A stretch of DNA of 64,000 nt from Schizochytrium sp. TIO01. Lineage: Eukaryota > Sar > Bigyra > Thraustochytrida > Thraustochytriidae. The translations under genes were made by a program, and so were the position numbers. The notes under the pieces were generated by a model. It saw nothing but the letters and a program-made list of their open reading frames with translations, did not search any database and was not told where the DNA came from. Below are positions 13,477-26,206 of the stretch, piece after piece. The stretch covers positions 84,501-148,500 of the forward strand of contig SMSO01000004.1 in assembly GCA_004764695.1 (NCBI GenBank), written 5' to 3'. How positions within the stretch are numbered: position 1 is the stretch's first letter; every line of letters starts with the position of its first letter.

Positions 13477-16400
13477 GCATGTATCTACCAGGTAGCTACG
13501 CTGCTGTAAGAAGTGGTTGGAAATTCAAAATTTGAGTGCTCCGCGGCGTCTCACGATGATTATCTGTTCAACTACGCAGAGATTTGAATTCAAAGTCGAA
13601 CTTGGAGGACAACAATGGCTGGCGCCGCTTTCTTGAACCTCAGGGCTTTTTCTGCAGCGCCGCGACGCCACGCCCTGCTTCTGTCTGCCCGCTCGCGGTG
13701 GATGCACGCACCCATCGGCCTGCACGGGGAGGGAGTGAGTGAGTGAGTGGGCTGTCGCGAAGAGGAAGAGCAGCAGCCACGGGACTCGCTTCTGAAAACC
13801 AGGAGCTCGAGGGCGAATTTCTAAATCAATGAACCGATGAACCTACGAGAATAGATGAATCGATGAATGCGCGGGAGAGCTATTGTCAATAGTTTGCAGG
13901 TTGGCCAATTCCCTCCATCGCCTCGTACGCCTCGCAGTGCCGTCACGAGCTCGAGACCCCTCTTCTCGCCTGGACATATTCCACGTGCGTCGCGGCGCTC
14001 GAACCAGCTGATCGATCTAGGAAGACAGCAGACTCCCAGTCCTGGCGATGTGCAAGGCCACGCGAAGGTTCTCCTCGCGTGCGTGCGTGCGTGCGTGCTC
14101 AGGAAAGCAACCGAAGCCGCTCTCATTCGGATTTGTCAAATGATCGATCGATTCTTTGTCGGTTTCCTTCGAGGTGTTTTTGAATTACTGGGTCATTCAT
14201 TCATTGCTTCGTTCCTTCGTTCCTTCGTACGCAGTCTCGGCAGACAGAGCTCCGACGATAAATTTATTTCTGGCTGTCCGTCTTTCGCTCGCTGTCGCCT
14301 TCTTTGGGCTCGAACCTCGCGACTCACAGGTTCTCCAGAAACCCGTTGAACTCCATTGAGCTAGCTAGCTAGCTGCAAACAGTTTGCATGTCAAATTCCG
14401 CCTCTGCGCACAGATTTCGAGCCCAATTTGAACTCGAAGATCGACCTCTGCTCGAGAGCGTAAGCTTCCAAGGCAGGAAGGCTTCCACGTAAAGGAGATC
14501 AGAACACCACTTGAACTGAGTGCAAAGAAAAAGCGGCCACGGAGAAGAAGATGAAGAAGAAGAAGAAGAGGTTTAGTTTGGCAATTCATTCTGCACCATT
14601 CCAATCTTTCAAAAAGAGAGCAATGGTTTTAATCTTAAAAGAGTCACAAAATCATGAAATGGGGTGATAAATTAGTAAATGAATTAATAAAGCGCTCAAA
14701 TGCCATCATCGACTCCTTTATTTAAAAAAAAAAGGTAAAGAAGAAGAAGAAGACTCGAAGCCGAGCAGAGAAGACGAAGAAGAAGACGTCGAAACCACGT
14801 GTAAAAAGCAGAAGCAGACAATCAATCGCCTCTCGCGTCTCCCGCTCCATCCATCCGAGTTTTCTCCCTCTCTTTCCCTGGGCGTCGACGGAGCGAGAGG
14901 AGCCGCGTATTGCATCGCCGAACAACACCTCCAAAGCTGCGTAAGAAGCTGCAGCTTCGGCTACTTCCTCTCTCCTGCGCGCCACCCGCCTCCCCACTGG
15001 CACTACAGAGACACTTTGCCACAGGCGGGTGCTCATTCAGCGCTCTTTTGACGGCCTGGTGCGCTGAACTGTTGACCGCTTTTTCGGCCTCTGTTCCTGC
15101 CGCCTCGTACGTATCTTCTCTATGGCCCGTTCTTTCTGGCGGTGCCACGCAGCCCGGTATCACGCACACAACACGCCGGGCCTTCTGAGACAGGGTATGG
15201 CCTATACGTCTTCGCAGCAGACCGCGGGTATGTAACGGAGACAGCGCTCGCGAGTCCACTTGTGCATACATAGGTTTCGTATGATATGTTTAGCTAGACG
15301 GCAGTAGGCATGTGTTACCAAAGCCGGCAGGGATTTGAATTCTCGATTTTATATCCCATATTTTCAATTATTATTAGTAGTATTGTTTAATTTGTAAAGA
15401 CAAACTCGAAAAAGCCTTTTCCGCTGCTTCATCTCTGCTGCGAAACTTTGAGGGCCCGCGCAGGAAGCCTCGAGACAGGCACGGGCCACGGGGTTGTTCT
15501 GTTCTATCTGCCTGTCTGCCTATCTTCCTCGAGGGCGGATGCTCGAACAATTCGTTTGCAAACTGGCCTGCTACTTTTGAAACGAGATACTTAAGCAGCC
15601 AATCAACTGCCTTCAAAATCGAGTACCTGAAGTTTAAGACTTTACTTTTAGCAGTCCACTGCAATCGATTTCTACGGCTGGAAGGAAGGGACATCTTTCC
15701 TGCTTCCCTCTGACTCCCGCTGTTCGCTTTTGCTTGATGGTTCGTTTTTAGACGTTGTTCCAAACTAAAATGTTCAATATCCCCCCCCTTCCCGTTATTA
15801 TTAATATTATTTACTATGATCTCTTGTTATTTTATTTTAAAAAAAAAAAAAAGTAAAAAAAATGATCAAGTAATTAAGGAGGAGGAGGAGGAGGAGGAGA
15901 AAAACGTTTGTTGTGCTCATCTCTTTGAGCAGCGAGACTCAACGAAAGCGCAGAAAGCGCATCTTTGAGCGGCCTCCTCGTCATTCATTTTAGTTTCTCT
16001 CTGTGAAAGTCACGCTCGCAAAGAGATCCACCCCAATGGCTTAAGGGGTGAAAGCCGCAACCTCGTTAAACTACCACAGTGCCCATCCCATCTGTGTTCT
16101 TCCTCAATTACAAAAGTAAATGTTTGTTGTATCTCAGCCCTCTTTTTCATTGAACGCCACTATGAATAAAGATATTGTCGCCTTTTTTGTTTGTTTTTAT
16201 CTCTAAAGGTAGAAATCTATTTATTTATTTATCTCAAATAAAACATCATGCTTAAGGGAAAAAAAAATCTACCAAAATGTAAAACTTGAAATGCAGAATT
16301 CCAAGTGGTTCGGGTTTACCAGAAAGGCGGAGAACAATGTCCGTTAATGGCGAAAGGACGCTGAGTGATAGTCCAACATATTCACTGTTTGCTTCTCTGA

Positions 16401-17106
16401 GCGGCTGTTTTCGGCTCCTATGAAACGCCCTGCGCCGCTCCCGCTTGGATCGAGCGTGACGTTCGAATTTTGTTTTCCGCGCAAGGACGACGAATTCTTA
16501 TCTTATCATTCCTTTTTAAAGCGGAGAGAGAGAGAATTTTACCCCTTTTTCCTCGTTCTCACCACTCGTTTATCTACAGTTGGCAGGGTGGGCAAAAAAG
16601 AACAAAAAACCTTATCTTGGAGGCGCCTTCTGTTTAGTTTCTTCGCTGTTTCTTTAGCGTATTTAGCGCCTCACAGCGAGGGCACTCCTCTTAACGCCAC
16701 TGCGAGTGAAGGCATCCAGTGGAGGACGGTCTGTGGGTCATGGAAACTCCTTGCAGGGAAGGGCCACGCTCGTGAGTGAGGGGCCCAAATGCAACTTCTT
16801 CGATTTTGAAAATTTCTACTTTGAGTTTTTTTTTTTTTTTTTTCCTCTAAGATTAAAAAGTAATTTGAAAAAGGAGATCGAAGAGAAATAGAATCTTTCA
16901 CTCGTTCAATCGGTCTGTTCTGTTCTCCCTCGTTTTTCCGACATTTCGCTAGTTTTGAAATCTTGTCACAGGGAAAAAGGGGCGTCACGGCCAATCTGTG
17001 GCAGCGAGAGACTCAAGCGAGTTAGTTAGTATCGAAGTATAGGCTAACTTTTGCAAGAGTTAGTGGGGCAGTTGGTCAGTCAGTTAGTCAGTTAGTTAGT
17101 TAGTTA

Positions 17107-17109
17107 AGC

Positions 17110-17143
<34 letters not shown>
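17107..17143. repeat. (AAGC)n microsatellite
   Basis: About nine AAGC units with one AAGT variant, directly after a GTTA-rich stretch (17085-17106). Confidence 0.92.
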
Positions 17144-17780
17144 CAAGTAAGGAAGAAATAAAGAGAGAAATAAAGCTGGAAATGAAGCGGGAAATAAAGC
17201 GGGAAACGAAAAAACAACGAAAAAAAGAAACAAAGACAGAAAGAAGAAGCCTATCTCGACGGCTCCTCCTACACTCGCCGCATAAAGTCCTTAGCGAGCG
17301 TGGAGAAGCTGAGGCAGAGATTGTCAAAGCATCAGAGGTTTCTATTGGGTGCACCATTAAGTAAGAGGACTCTTTCGTTCCTTTAACTGGCCATCGTTAA
17401 ACCTTAGAATGCTTCAAAAGCTTCTATACATTTTATGCCTTTCTTAAAATAATAGTAAAAAGCTTTGCTTTTTTTTAAATATTAAAAAAAAAATGTTTCC
17501 TTTCCAGTTGTTATCTTTTCTCTGTTGAAAACAAAATATTTATTATAAATGTGCTTGTAAAGTGGTAGCATTTTAAAAGTATACTTATTTTGTCTCGAAC
17601 AAAGGTGACCTACCTTTCGCAAGAAAACAGCGCAGATAAAAGAATCAGTTGTCACTGAAAAGGGAGACAGGAAGAAAGCGAAGAAAGCGAACCATTCGCA
17701 ATTGACGATCGGCCGCTCCGCTGTTCGGGCCTCTCCGCGCGAGGCGCCATATTCTGCGCGCTCACCGATCAACCACGCCA

Positions 17781-17925
17781 TCAGTCAGACAGTCAGACAG
17801 TCAGTCAGTCAATCAGTCAATCAGTCAGCCAGTCAGCCAGTCAGCCAGTCAGCCAGTTATTCAGGCAGTTAGTTATTCAGGCAGTCGGTAAGTCAGTAGT
17901 CAGACAGTCAGACAGTCAGTCAAAC
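17781..17925. repeat. interrupted (CAGT)n / (CAGA)n / (CAGC)n array
   Basis: About 145 bp of CAGN tetramers, mainly CAGT, with CAGA and CAGC variants and a few TTAG interruptions. Confidence 0.9.
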
Positions 17926-19172
17926 AAAGATAACGCTGGTGTCCACTTAAGCCTCCGATCGCTCCGCTGACCTCGGCCTCTAAATTTGATGCTTGATTTG
18001 CTTGTTTTCGATCCTTTTCTTGATTTGATTTCCTTTCCTTTGCTTTGCTCTATTCTCCGGCGCGAAGAAGGGAGAAGTCAAGATTGAATTTTTGAGTTTT
18101 AGTGTATCGAGCAAATGATTCGTTCTCTATTTCTTTCGTTCTTTGCGTTTGTTTTCTTTTAGAAGAAGAAGAAGAAGAAGAAGGCATTTTCAAGGGTAAT
18201 CAACGGCGAGCTTTCGAGCCACGCCATGAACGAAATTCGCGCGGAAGCAGGACTCTTCTCTCCCTCATACTCCGCTTCGTCCCACCAGCCCAGCCAGTCA
18301 GGTTTGCGAAACGGATCGAGACCTTGGAAGGCTTGATAGCGCTTGCTGGCGAGGAGCTCGAAAACACAGGCTATTTTTGGCTAGCCACGCTCCCTGACCC
18401 TGTGTCGCTTTGCGTATTATGCAAATTCGCACACACACATAATTAATACACGTCTATTCTGTGGACGGACACACGCCCTTCGCTTGAATCCCGGGCTGCC
18501 TCGCGCTGCGCTGCTCCCGATCGTTTTCTCGCATCCGAGTATCTCTCGCCGCGCGACGACTCCGTGCTCAGGAGTTGGCTGGACGTGCCCAGACTCAACG
18601 GCCAGCTCCAGCAGCTCGTGCAAGCTGCCTTACTCGACAACAATGGCACCAGCCAGGCTCCCAAGAACGAGGTCAGTAACTGACTCCCAAGAAGCACGTC
18701 AATACCTTGGACCTGGACCAAATATGTTTGAGCGTGAGCGTGAGCGTGAGCGTGGGCTTGCTGGCTTACTGGCTTGCTTGCTTGCTTGCTCGATGGTCTC
18801 AAGAGTGAAGAGATTCCGAACAAAAGGCAGCATTTCGAGGACATTTGCGCTCAGATCGATTCCGTGGCGCTGGCACGCGTGTACCCACCCACGACTCTTC
18901 CCTCCCAAGAGCTAGTTAGCTGCAGTGCAGTGCAGCGCAGTAGTGCAGTGCAGCTTTCTCCAACTCCAAATTGCGATCAGGCGTGAGATTCAACCTCAGA
19001 TCCTCAGCCCGTCTCCGCCCGCAAGCAAGCAATGCACATATGCCTCAGTCGGTCCTCCAGCTAGGCTGGCCTTCTCCGCGGCCTCGACGCCCTCGGGGTC
19101 GCCGCTCTTGCACGCCGTAAGGACCGCACAGCGAGAGCGAGCTGGTTGGCCAGCCAGAGTGGTGGTCCCAGC

Positions 19173-19199
19173 CTGCTGCTGCTGCTGCTGCTGCTGCTG
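19173..19199. repeat. (CTG)9 trinucleotide repeat
   Basis: Nine perfect CTG triplets in a GC-rich segment. Frames through it give poly-Leu, poly-Ala or poly-Gln but have no other coding character. Confidence 0.95.
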
Positions 19200-19542
19200 G
19201 CTGGCGGCAGCGGCGCGAGGCGACCGCGCTTTGGAAGCTGGCTGGCGGCTGAGACCGGCAGAAGCGGAGCGGCGGCCAGGCAGGCAGCCAGCGGCAGAGA
19301 TCGCTCTGCGGTGTGCTCGCAGGTAGGTCCTTCCTTCGCGATCCATCTCGCCTGCCTCGGCTGGTTCCTCCTCGCCATCGCGCTTCGTTCCCTTCTGCCT
19401 CATGACATGATGATGATTCAGGTATGTATGCATGTGCCTTCGAAGAGAGAGTGCATTGTCTGTGCTTGGTTCTCCTTCGCCTTGTTTTCTTTCCCCTGTT
19501 TTGGTAGCAAGGCGCCTAATAGGTAGGTATCTCGTCATTTCA

Positions 19543-19682
19543 AACTCAAACTGGAATTCAAATTCGAACTCAAATTTGAATTCAAATTCAAACTCAAATC
19601 CGAATTCAAATTCAAACTCAAATCCGAATTTGAAATTCAAATCCAAATTTGAAATTCAAATTCGAATTTGAATTTCAAACTA
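19543..19682. repeat. degenerate hexanucleotide array
   Basis: About 140 bp of 6-bp units close to AAATTC and AAACTC. Many GAATTC and AAATTT palindromes arise from the unit. Translation yields Asn-Ser or Phe-Glu dipeptide runs, which explains the apparent ORFs. Confidence 0.92.
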
Positions 19683-22016
19683 GAGCGAATTGAGTGACTT
19701 AGAATTGGAGTTGGACCTGGAATTTGAAAGTCGGGATGAACACAGCTTTGCAGTGCAGTTCCCTAATACCCTATATATTTCTCTTCTCTTCTCTTCGGGA
19801 TGGGCGTTGATTTTGGCTGCATTTGGTTTGGTTTGGTTTGGTTTGAGTGACTCAGCAGACTTGATTTGTTCCAAGTACGGGGAGGATGAAGTGTAGGCTG
19901 TTCGTGCTTACGGCTGCTGCTTTTGGTGGCAGTAGGCGAACCGAGTGCTGTTTCGGTGTTGGAGCGCGAGGGTTGGTCTGTTCGATTGTTTGAGTGGTTC
20001 GTGATTTTCCCTTGCCGGGTCTTATGAGGCTTGTCTGTCTCTCTTTACTTTTTACTTTTTTCTTTCGTCTGCCGAGATTACAAAAGTTTGATCAGAAGAA
20101 TAAGGACTTTAAGTTCAAAAGTTTTAGTGTTTGTACTTCTTTTATTTACTTTTACTTTTTTACTTATTTAAATGAAACATTTCAATTTAATATTTTAATC
20201 ATAAAACCATGTTCTTCTCGTGATCAGAAGAATGTGAAAAAGAAAACTTATGAGAACGTGTCATTATTCACTTTAAAAACCCATCTTTCAATACAAATAA
20301 ACAGATGTAATTTCCCCTCAAAATAGTGGCTCGAGATAGACAAAGCCAATACCTGCGCAAATAAATAAATATCTGGGCCCAATAAGGGCGAAAAGGCCGG
20401 GAAACAAAATTGCATGTCACCCATCCGTAGCGTATCGAAATAGGACAAAACGCCATGGCAGTCTTGAGTTTTTCTCTCCTCTTTTTACTTACTGCGAATA
20501 CTTTTTATGTAAAATGTCAACGAAGAGGAAATGTAAACCATTCCTTTATTTAGAAAACGTTGCTAAACTATAAAGGGCATTTTTACGTTTGGTCACTGCT
20601 TCTGTTGGAAACGTAAACACAGACCAAAAGAACAGACGTTCGAATGGCACATTTCATTTACACAATCTGCTCCGCATCGCTCGCTTCTCTCCTTTCTGGG
20701 CGGCGCTTTGGAGAAAGGCGACCTTTTCCTTCGCTTTCATCCTCAGCTTTTGCTCGTTTGCTTTCCTGATTCAAAGCGAGACATCGCTCGCTCACTGACT
20801 GCCTGTGCCGCTGCAGTGGTCCTCCTCTTGAACCCTTAGTAGTAACGCCCTCTTGGATTGAATTGAATGAAACCCCTCCTCTCGAACACCATCGAAAGCG
20901 AGAGCTTTAGTGGCGAGAACAAAAGAACAACGCGCCCTTGATGCTCAAGCAGCAGCAGCAGCAGCAGGAAACAGGCGGCTGAAAGGGACGGCGGCGATTC
21001 CCATATCCAGGCAGAAAGTAAGCAAGCACTTGCGAATAAATTTGCAAGCAAAAGCGGCGTCGAGGGAAACCAAGGACATGAAAGAGCAGCGGCGATGCTC
21101 GTGCTAGCGAGTTAGTTGACTGTAGTAGCTAAAGAGCTACGGTGAGGAGCGCAGTCTCGCGTAATCTTGTTCTCTTCTGCGCTGTCCTTCCTCTTTCTGA
21201 CAGAAGTCCTCCACTTATCTATTTATTTGGTTTCCAATTTTAAAATTGAACAGGAGAAGAAGAAGAAGAAGAGACTCACAGAGAAAGAAAGAAAGAAAGA
21301 AAGGTTTTGATGTCGCAAAGGTTGATGAAAAACCAACCATTGAAGGATAATAGCAACCTGCTCGAAAGCATAGCGGTCATCCCTCCCGAGGCCACGTCTG
21401 CAGTAGAAACACAGAACTAAAGGGCAAAGCTCCGCTCTAAACACCTAGGTTGCCCTTGCTCAAATCATCAATCTAAAAATAAAACTAAATACTTAAAAAT
21501 AACAAAGCAATAAAATAAGCTCTTTTGGTTAACAACAACCAAAAAAAAGAAAAGAAAAGAAAAAAAAGAGGCACCGACCAGTAAATAAACAAGAGTTTTT
21601 TTTATCCTCCTCTTGTTTATCCAGGTAGGTTTTGAATTAAAAAAACAAAATCACGATTTTGATAAAATTGAAATAACATTCAAATTTTGAAAGAAGTAGC
21701 CGACAGCTAGAGGAAACTGTACCATGCGCCTAAGCCCTTTCAGTCGATGGTCGATTCAAATTACATAGGCTCAAAGAGAGAAAGGCTTTTGGCGTCCATC
21801 TGCGCCGCAGAGGGCGCCAGCAGAACTGGAGCTAGCTCGCGCAGCTCTGCCGGCGAGCGTGCGACACCTGCCTGAGCTGCGAGCGAGCGACGCCGCAGCC
21901 GGCTGAGGAGCGCAGGCCGCGGAGACAGCCGCAACCGGCGAGGTCCCGGCGCGGGGCCGAGGCACGGCAACCTTCGTCGACGTCTCGACTTGACTCGACT
22001 CGTGTCAACTAGATCC

Positions 22017-22044
22017 GTACATCCATCCATCCATCCATCCATCC
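22017..22044. repeat. (CCAT)n microsatellite
   Basis: Seven CCAT units ending before CCAGTG. Confidence 0.93.
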
Positions 22045-25000
22045 AGTGCTCAACCCGGACCACCAGAACAGCACGGGGCACGACACCGCGAGCCGTAGGA
22101 GACGTGCACGAGAGGGCTCAGGAGGATCGCGGACGGCTGCGAGCGAAGAAGCTAGCAACGCACAAGGCGGCCGCCCAGAGGATCGCGGGTCGAGCAACGC
22201 TGCTCAGGCGTGGTTCGCAATTCAAAACAACTCGTGGGCGACGAGATTTTAAAAAAGCAACGCAAAGAAAAAACTTTTTGGTCAATTTAGAGAAAAGGAG
22301 AAAAGCTCTTTTTTCCTCTTCTTTTCATTCATTATCTTTTTTGTTTTGTTGTTTGTGTTGAAGAAGGCACTAAGTTTTCCCCTTTCTTTCGTGTCTTTTT
22401 GGAGTCGCGAGCCCTCTCCATTTCCTATTTCCTCGTTGGCTTCTTCTGCCCGAGGCAAGAAAGACTCTGCCTCTGCGCGCGGTGACAAGCAAGGCGCGGC
22501 CGCCCTTTGATTCTTCTACAAGACCGTCGCAGAAGGAGGGCGAAAGGAGATTTTGACCTCCCGGTGGCCTGGTCTGGCTGGATTTGACTGTTTGGGTGAT
22601 TGATTCATCAATTTGATTTAGGTCGATCTGCAACCAGCATCTGGAGCAGATTCGCGACAAAAGCGGCAACTACGAGCGTGTGCTCAGACCTCAGACGCAG
22701 TCTAATAAGATTAATTACAAGAATCTACGAGGCGAGCGAGTGGGCGAGCGAGTGAGCGAACAGGCGTGCGTCCGCACATTAACTAGATTGGTCGGTGTTC
22801 CTGCGAGGATACCATCTAGCAATTAAGCTTCTTCTGCGAAGCGCCTCTACTCCTTTTTTGTTTTTGTCTCCTGCACGACGCTTGGATAAAAGCCAAAGGA
22901 CATCAAGGTGCCATTTCGCAGCGGCGGCAGCAGCAATAACAACGACTCGTTCCTCACCTCAACTCGCAAGGAATCGCGGGGTTGGCAAATCGATCAACCA
23001 GTGAAACTTACTTTGTCGGTTGGTCTGAGTGGCCAATCACTGTAAATCCTGGTCTACGTCGTCACGTTTCCTCATCTCCTACCTCCCGTACTCATTCCCT
23101 TCGATCTTCCGCTACGCCACACGACCAATCGATCAGGATCCGTGGCAAGTTCGCTCACTCGCTCGCCGTCAACGAAAACGAAGCAAAAAGTTCCACTCAC
23201 ACGCGCAAGGCCGTTCCATCTTCTGTGTGGGCAAATTTCTGTGTGGGTGTGCGTGCGCACGAGAAACGAAGTAGGAAAAGGAAGTGGAACACGAACATTC
23301 GCGCGGCACCCCGGCCATAAACGAATTCGCGTTTGCTGATTTTCAAGGTCGCGGTTGTTACTATCTGTGGATTCTGGTCTGATCGCGAGAAAACAACTCG
23401 CTTACTTGCTCTCTTTCTGCACACGTCTCGCCTGCCCTGCTTGCTCGCTTGTTTGCTTGAGCCGCACTGCTTGTTTCTTCCTCTGATCATCATCATCGCC
23501 ATTACTACTTGCTGGCCTAGCTTTGTTGCCTCAATCCCGACTCGCTGAGTCCTGATCCGTCACATTCGCTCGCACACTCTCTTTTCTTGCGCCGCGGTTG
23601 ATCAATCGAGTTCCTTATTGTCTCGTCTCATTCACTCAAGAGGGCGCGTCTTAGTCCCAAGTTTGTGCACCTTGGTGGTCGTGCGCTACCCTGGCGAAAT
23701 ATTAAGGTGCGCACCGGCACGAAGGCTCCCCTCCCCGGAAACACACTCCAGTAGTGGAGCCAAAAGTAGTCTCTGCCTTGTGCAAGCACAAGCTTTGATC
23801 AGCTTTCGGTGTCCTCAACCATCGAAAGATTTGGTCTGGCGGGGTGAGTCAGTGTCTGCGAGCAAAGAACTTGGTTGCTTGCTGCTTGTTTGTCCGAGCT
23901 TGTCTCGCAGCCGAGGAGTTTTGCTTTTAACCTCTTCTTGTTGCAGTAGCGCACGCCTCGAAAACGGTGTCAAACGAGCGAGGGAGAGCCAAGCGTGCGT
24001 GCGCCCATCCTCGTCTCGTCTCATCTCATCTCATCGAAGTTGATACCGTGCATTGCAAACTATTCATCTGTTGCTCCAGCTGACCTGAGGTAAGATCGAT
24101 CATCTTGCGCGAGCAAAGGTTCACCCAAACTAGCGCAGCGCACGCAGATCGCAAGTCAGAACAAGAAGCCAACACCAAAGACCAAATCTTTTGCTTCCAC
24201 TTGCTCACCTGAGAGAAGGAAGCACGAGACCAGAAAAAGAGCGTTCTCGCGCAAGGACTGCTCCAAGACAGCCAGCCGGATCTCGCTGTAGCACACGCAG
24301 GAAGACAGTCGGTCGCTCGGCCAGTCGATCGGTCGATTGCTAGCGAGTCAGCCGATTGCCGCCCCAAACGCAAGCGTGGTAGTTGTGCACTCTCGACGAC
24401 TGACCTGAGTTGAATTGAATTGCACAGCACCAGCACCAGCACCAGCAGCACATTTTGGGAAAGCGAGCTAGCTGTTCAGGTGAAGAACGCCGAACGGAGC
24501 GCACAAGTGAGTGAGCGAGTGAGTGAGTGGTAAGGGATTGGATTTCTGCGAGCGAGTCGCCATCTTGGTTTGTGCAATCATCGTTGGCTATTCTCAAGCT
24601 CAGAGACGCACCTATCCCGCTCGACCTTGTGGTCCTGATCGTCAGGGTGGTGTGCTCACTTGGTCGCTATTTTCCTGTGCTGTGCTCATACTTCTTCAAG
24701 CCAAAGAGACTGCGGACTGAGTGAGTGAGTACTGTAGGTGGCGAATTGTTGCACTCCAGCAACTGCTACTTGCACATCCATCTTCGTCGTACAAGGGATT
24801 GGGCGGAGGAGCGAGTGGGTGGCCACTGCTGCCTCTTTCATCCTCCTCATTCTTCAGGCAATCGGTCGCACAGAGGAAACCGAGCAGACCAAAGCAATAT
24901 CCATCATCAACAGAGGAGGGCAAAACAAGGCAAAGCAGGAGCCAACGAGAGAAAGAAGAGATATAAGGAAAGGAGGAAAGAAAAGAGAGCCAACTTACGA

Positions 25001-25220
25001 CTCTCTCTCTCTCTCTCTCTTTTTATTTCTTTTCTTTTCTTTTCTCTCTTTTGGTTTCCTTTTTTTCTACTTTCCTTTTTTCTCTTTTCTTTTAGTTCGC
25101 TTTTCTTTTAGTTCGCCTTTTTCACTTTAATTTTTCTTCTTTTAACAAAAAAGAAAGAAAGAAAAGAAAAAGAAAGAAACAAAGAATAAGTGAACCAAAA
25201 GAGAAAAGAACTAAAGTGGA
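25001..25220. repeat. pyrimidine tract then purine tract, imperfect palindrome
   Basis: Twenty bases of CT repeats lead into about 125 bases of nearly pure pyrimidine, which switch near 25147 to about 70 bases of nearly pure purine. Parts of the two arms pair: TTCACTT on the left with AAGTGAA on the right, and TTTAGTTC with GAACTAAA. The motif TCTTTTCTTTTAGTTCGC occurs at 25083 and again at 25569, with a shortened copy at 25101. This could form a hairpin or triplex-type structure about 1 kb upstream of the Myb start. Confidence 0.75.
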
Positions 25221-26206
25221 GCGGAACATTGAGCGGAGTTAGTTACCCACCAACTCAAAGCCAAGCCAAGCCAAACAAACAGACAGACAAATAACAGAAC
25301 GTCAGGAAACACGTCTTTTTCCTGTGGTGCTCTCTTTCGCTGCTGCCTGCTGTTTTGTTTGGTGCTCTCTCAGTCTGATCTGCTGACTGGCCGCATCTCT
25401 TCTTCCTCCTCCAGTTTCGCATATCCTGTTCCTCCCTCCCCATCCGCAGTAAGTAAAAGTATCTGCGGCGGTCACGAGACAGACAGGTTTTTTCTTTTCT
25501 TTTCTTTTCCTTTTCTCCACCCTCCTCTTCTCCCTCTCTGTGTGTCTCTCTCTCTCTTCGGATTGACTCTTTTCTTTTAGTTCGCTCCGTTCTTCTTCAC
25601 CGGAGCAAGCAGGAAGAAGCAAAAAGCAAGCAAGCCAAAAGCAGCAGTCTGAAAGGGGTGGAGAATCCAAGTTCGCTCGCTTTCCATCTCCTGTGTTCCA
25701 AACCCCATTTTCTCCCCTGCGCCGTTGAAAGTTTCGTTTAGTTCGTTCTCCTTTTCCACTTTACCGTCGAAGGCGATCGAAGAGAGAGAAGAAAGGATCA
25801 TTTCAATCTCTTTCTTTTCTTTTCTTTTCTTTTCTTTGTTTTTTTTCTTTCTTTTTTTTTCTTTCTTTCTTAAAAGAACCTCCCTCCCTTTGAGAGAGAA
25901 CAGGAAGAAAGCAGAGAAACAGGGGATAGCGCGAGCCACAGCGAGTCAGCAAATCTCGCCAGCAAGAGACCGCCTCCACGAGGTCGCCGTTTCCCTAGCG
26001 AAGAAGAAGAGGCCTGCGTGCGTGCGTGCGTGTCTGCTGTAGCAAGCAGGCAGGCAGCAAGCAAGCAAGCAATCTTGCAAGCAAAAGGAGCTTCGAAGCA
26101 GCCGTGCCCCTTCCAGGCCACGTCCCTTAAGAGCGAAAGGAAGGCAGGCAGGCAGTCAGGCAAAGCTGAGGTTGTTGGTGTTCTTTTTTAATTTGCTATT
26201 TCTTTC

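Larger units (their letters stand above)
1..26206. other. 26-kb gene-free, microsatellite-rich region
   Basis: No open frame here resembles a known family. The longest frames (100-220 codons) are translated simple repeats or overlap equally long frames on the other strand. The region alternates GC-richer stretches of 1-2 kb with AT-rich spacers of 100-400 bp, for example 420-720, 1650-1960, 5080-5360, 8160-8560, 11850-12000, 15780-15870, 20040-20330 and 21470-21700. Tri-, tetra- and pentanucleotide repeats are dense throughout; the larger ones are listed separately. Strong 5' splice-site-like sequences occur at about 10122 and 24093, so spliced non-coding transcripts or leader exons of the downstream Myb gene are possible. 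This is most likely intergenic DNA. Confidence 0.7.

Noticed and set aside
18996-19646. 216-codon frame beginning with Phe-Glu dipeptides
   Set aside because: Composed of the hexanucleotide array and a CTG repeat, read in translation.
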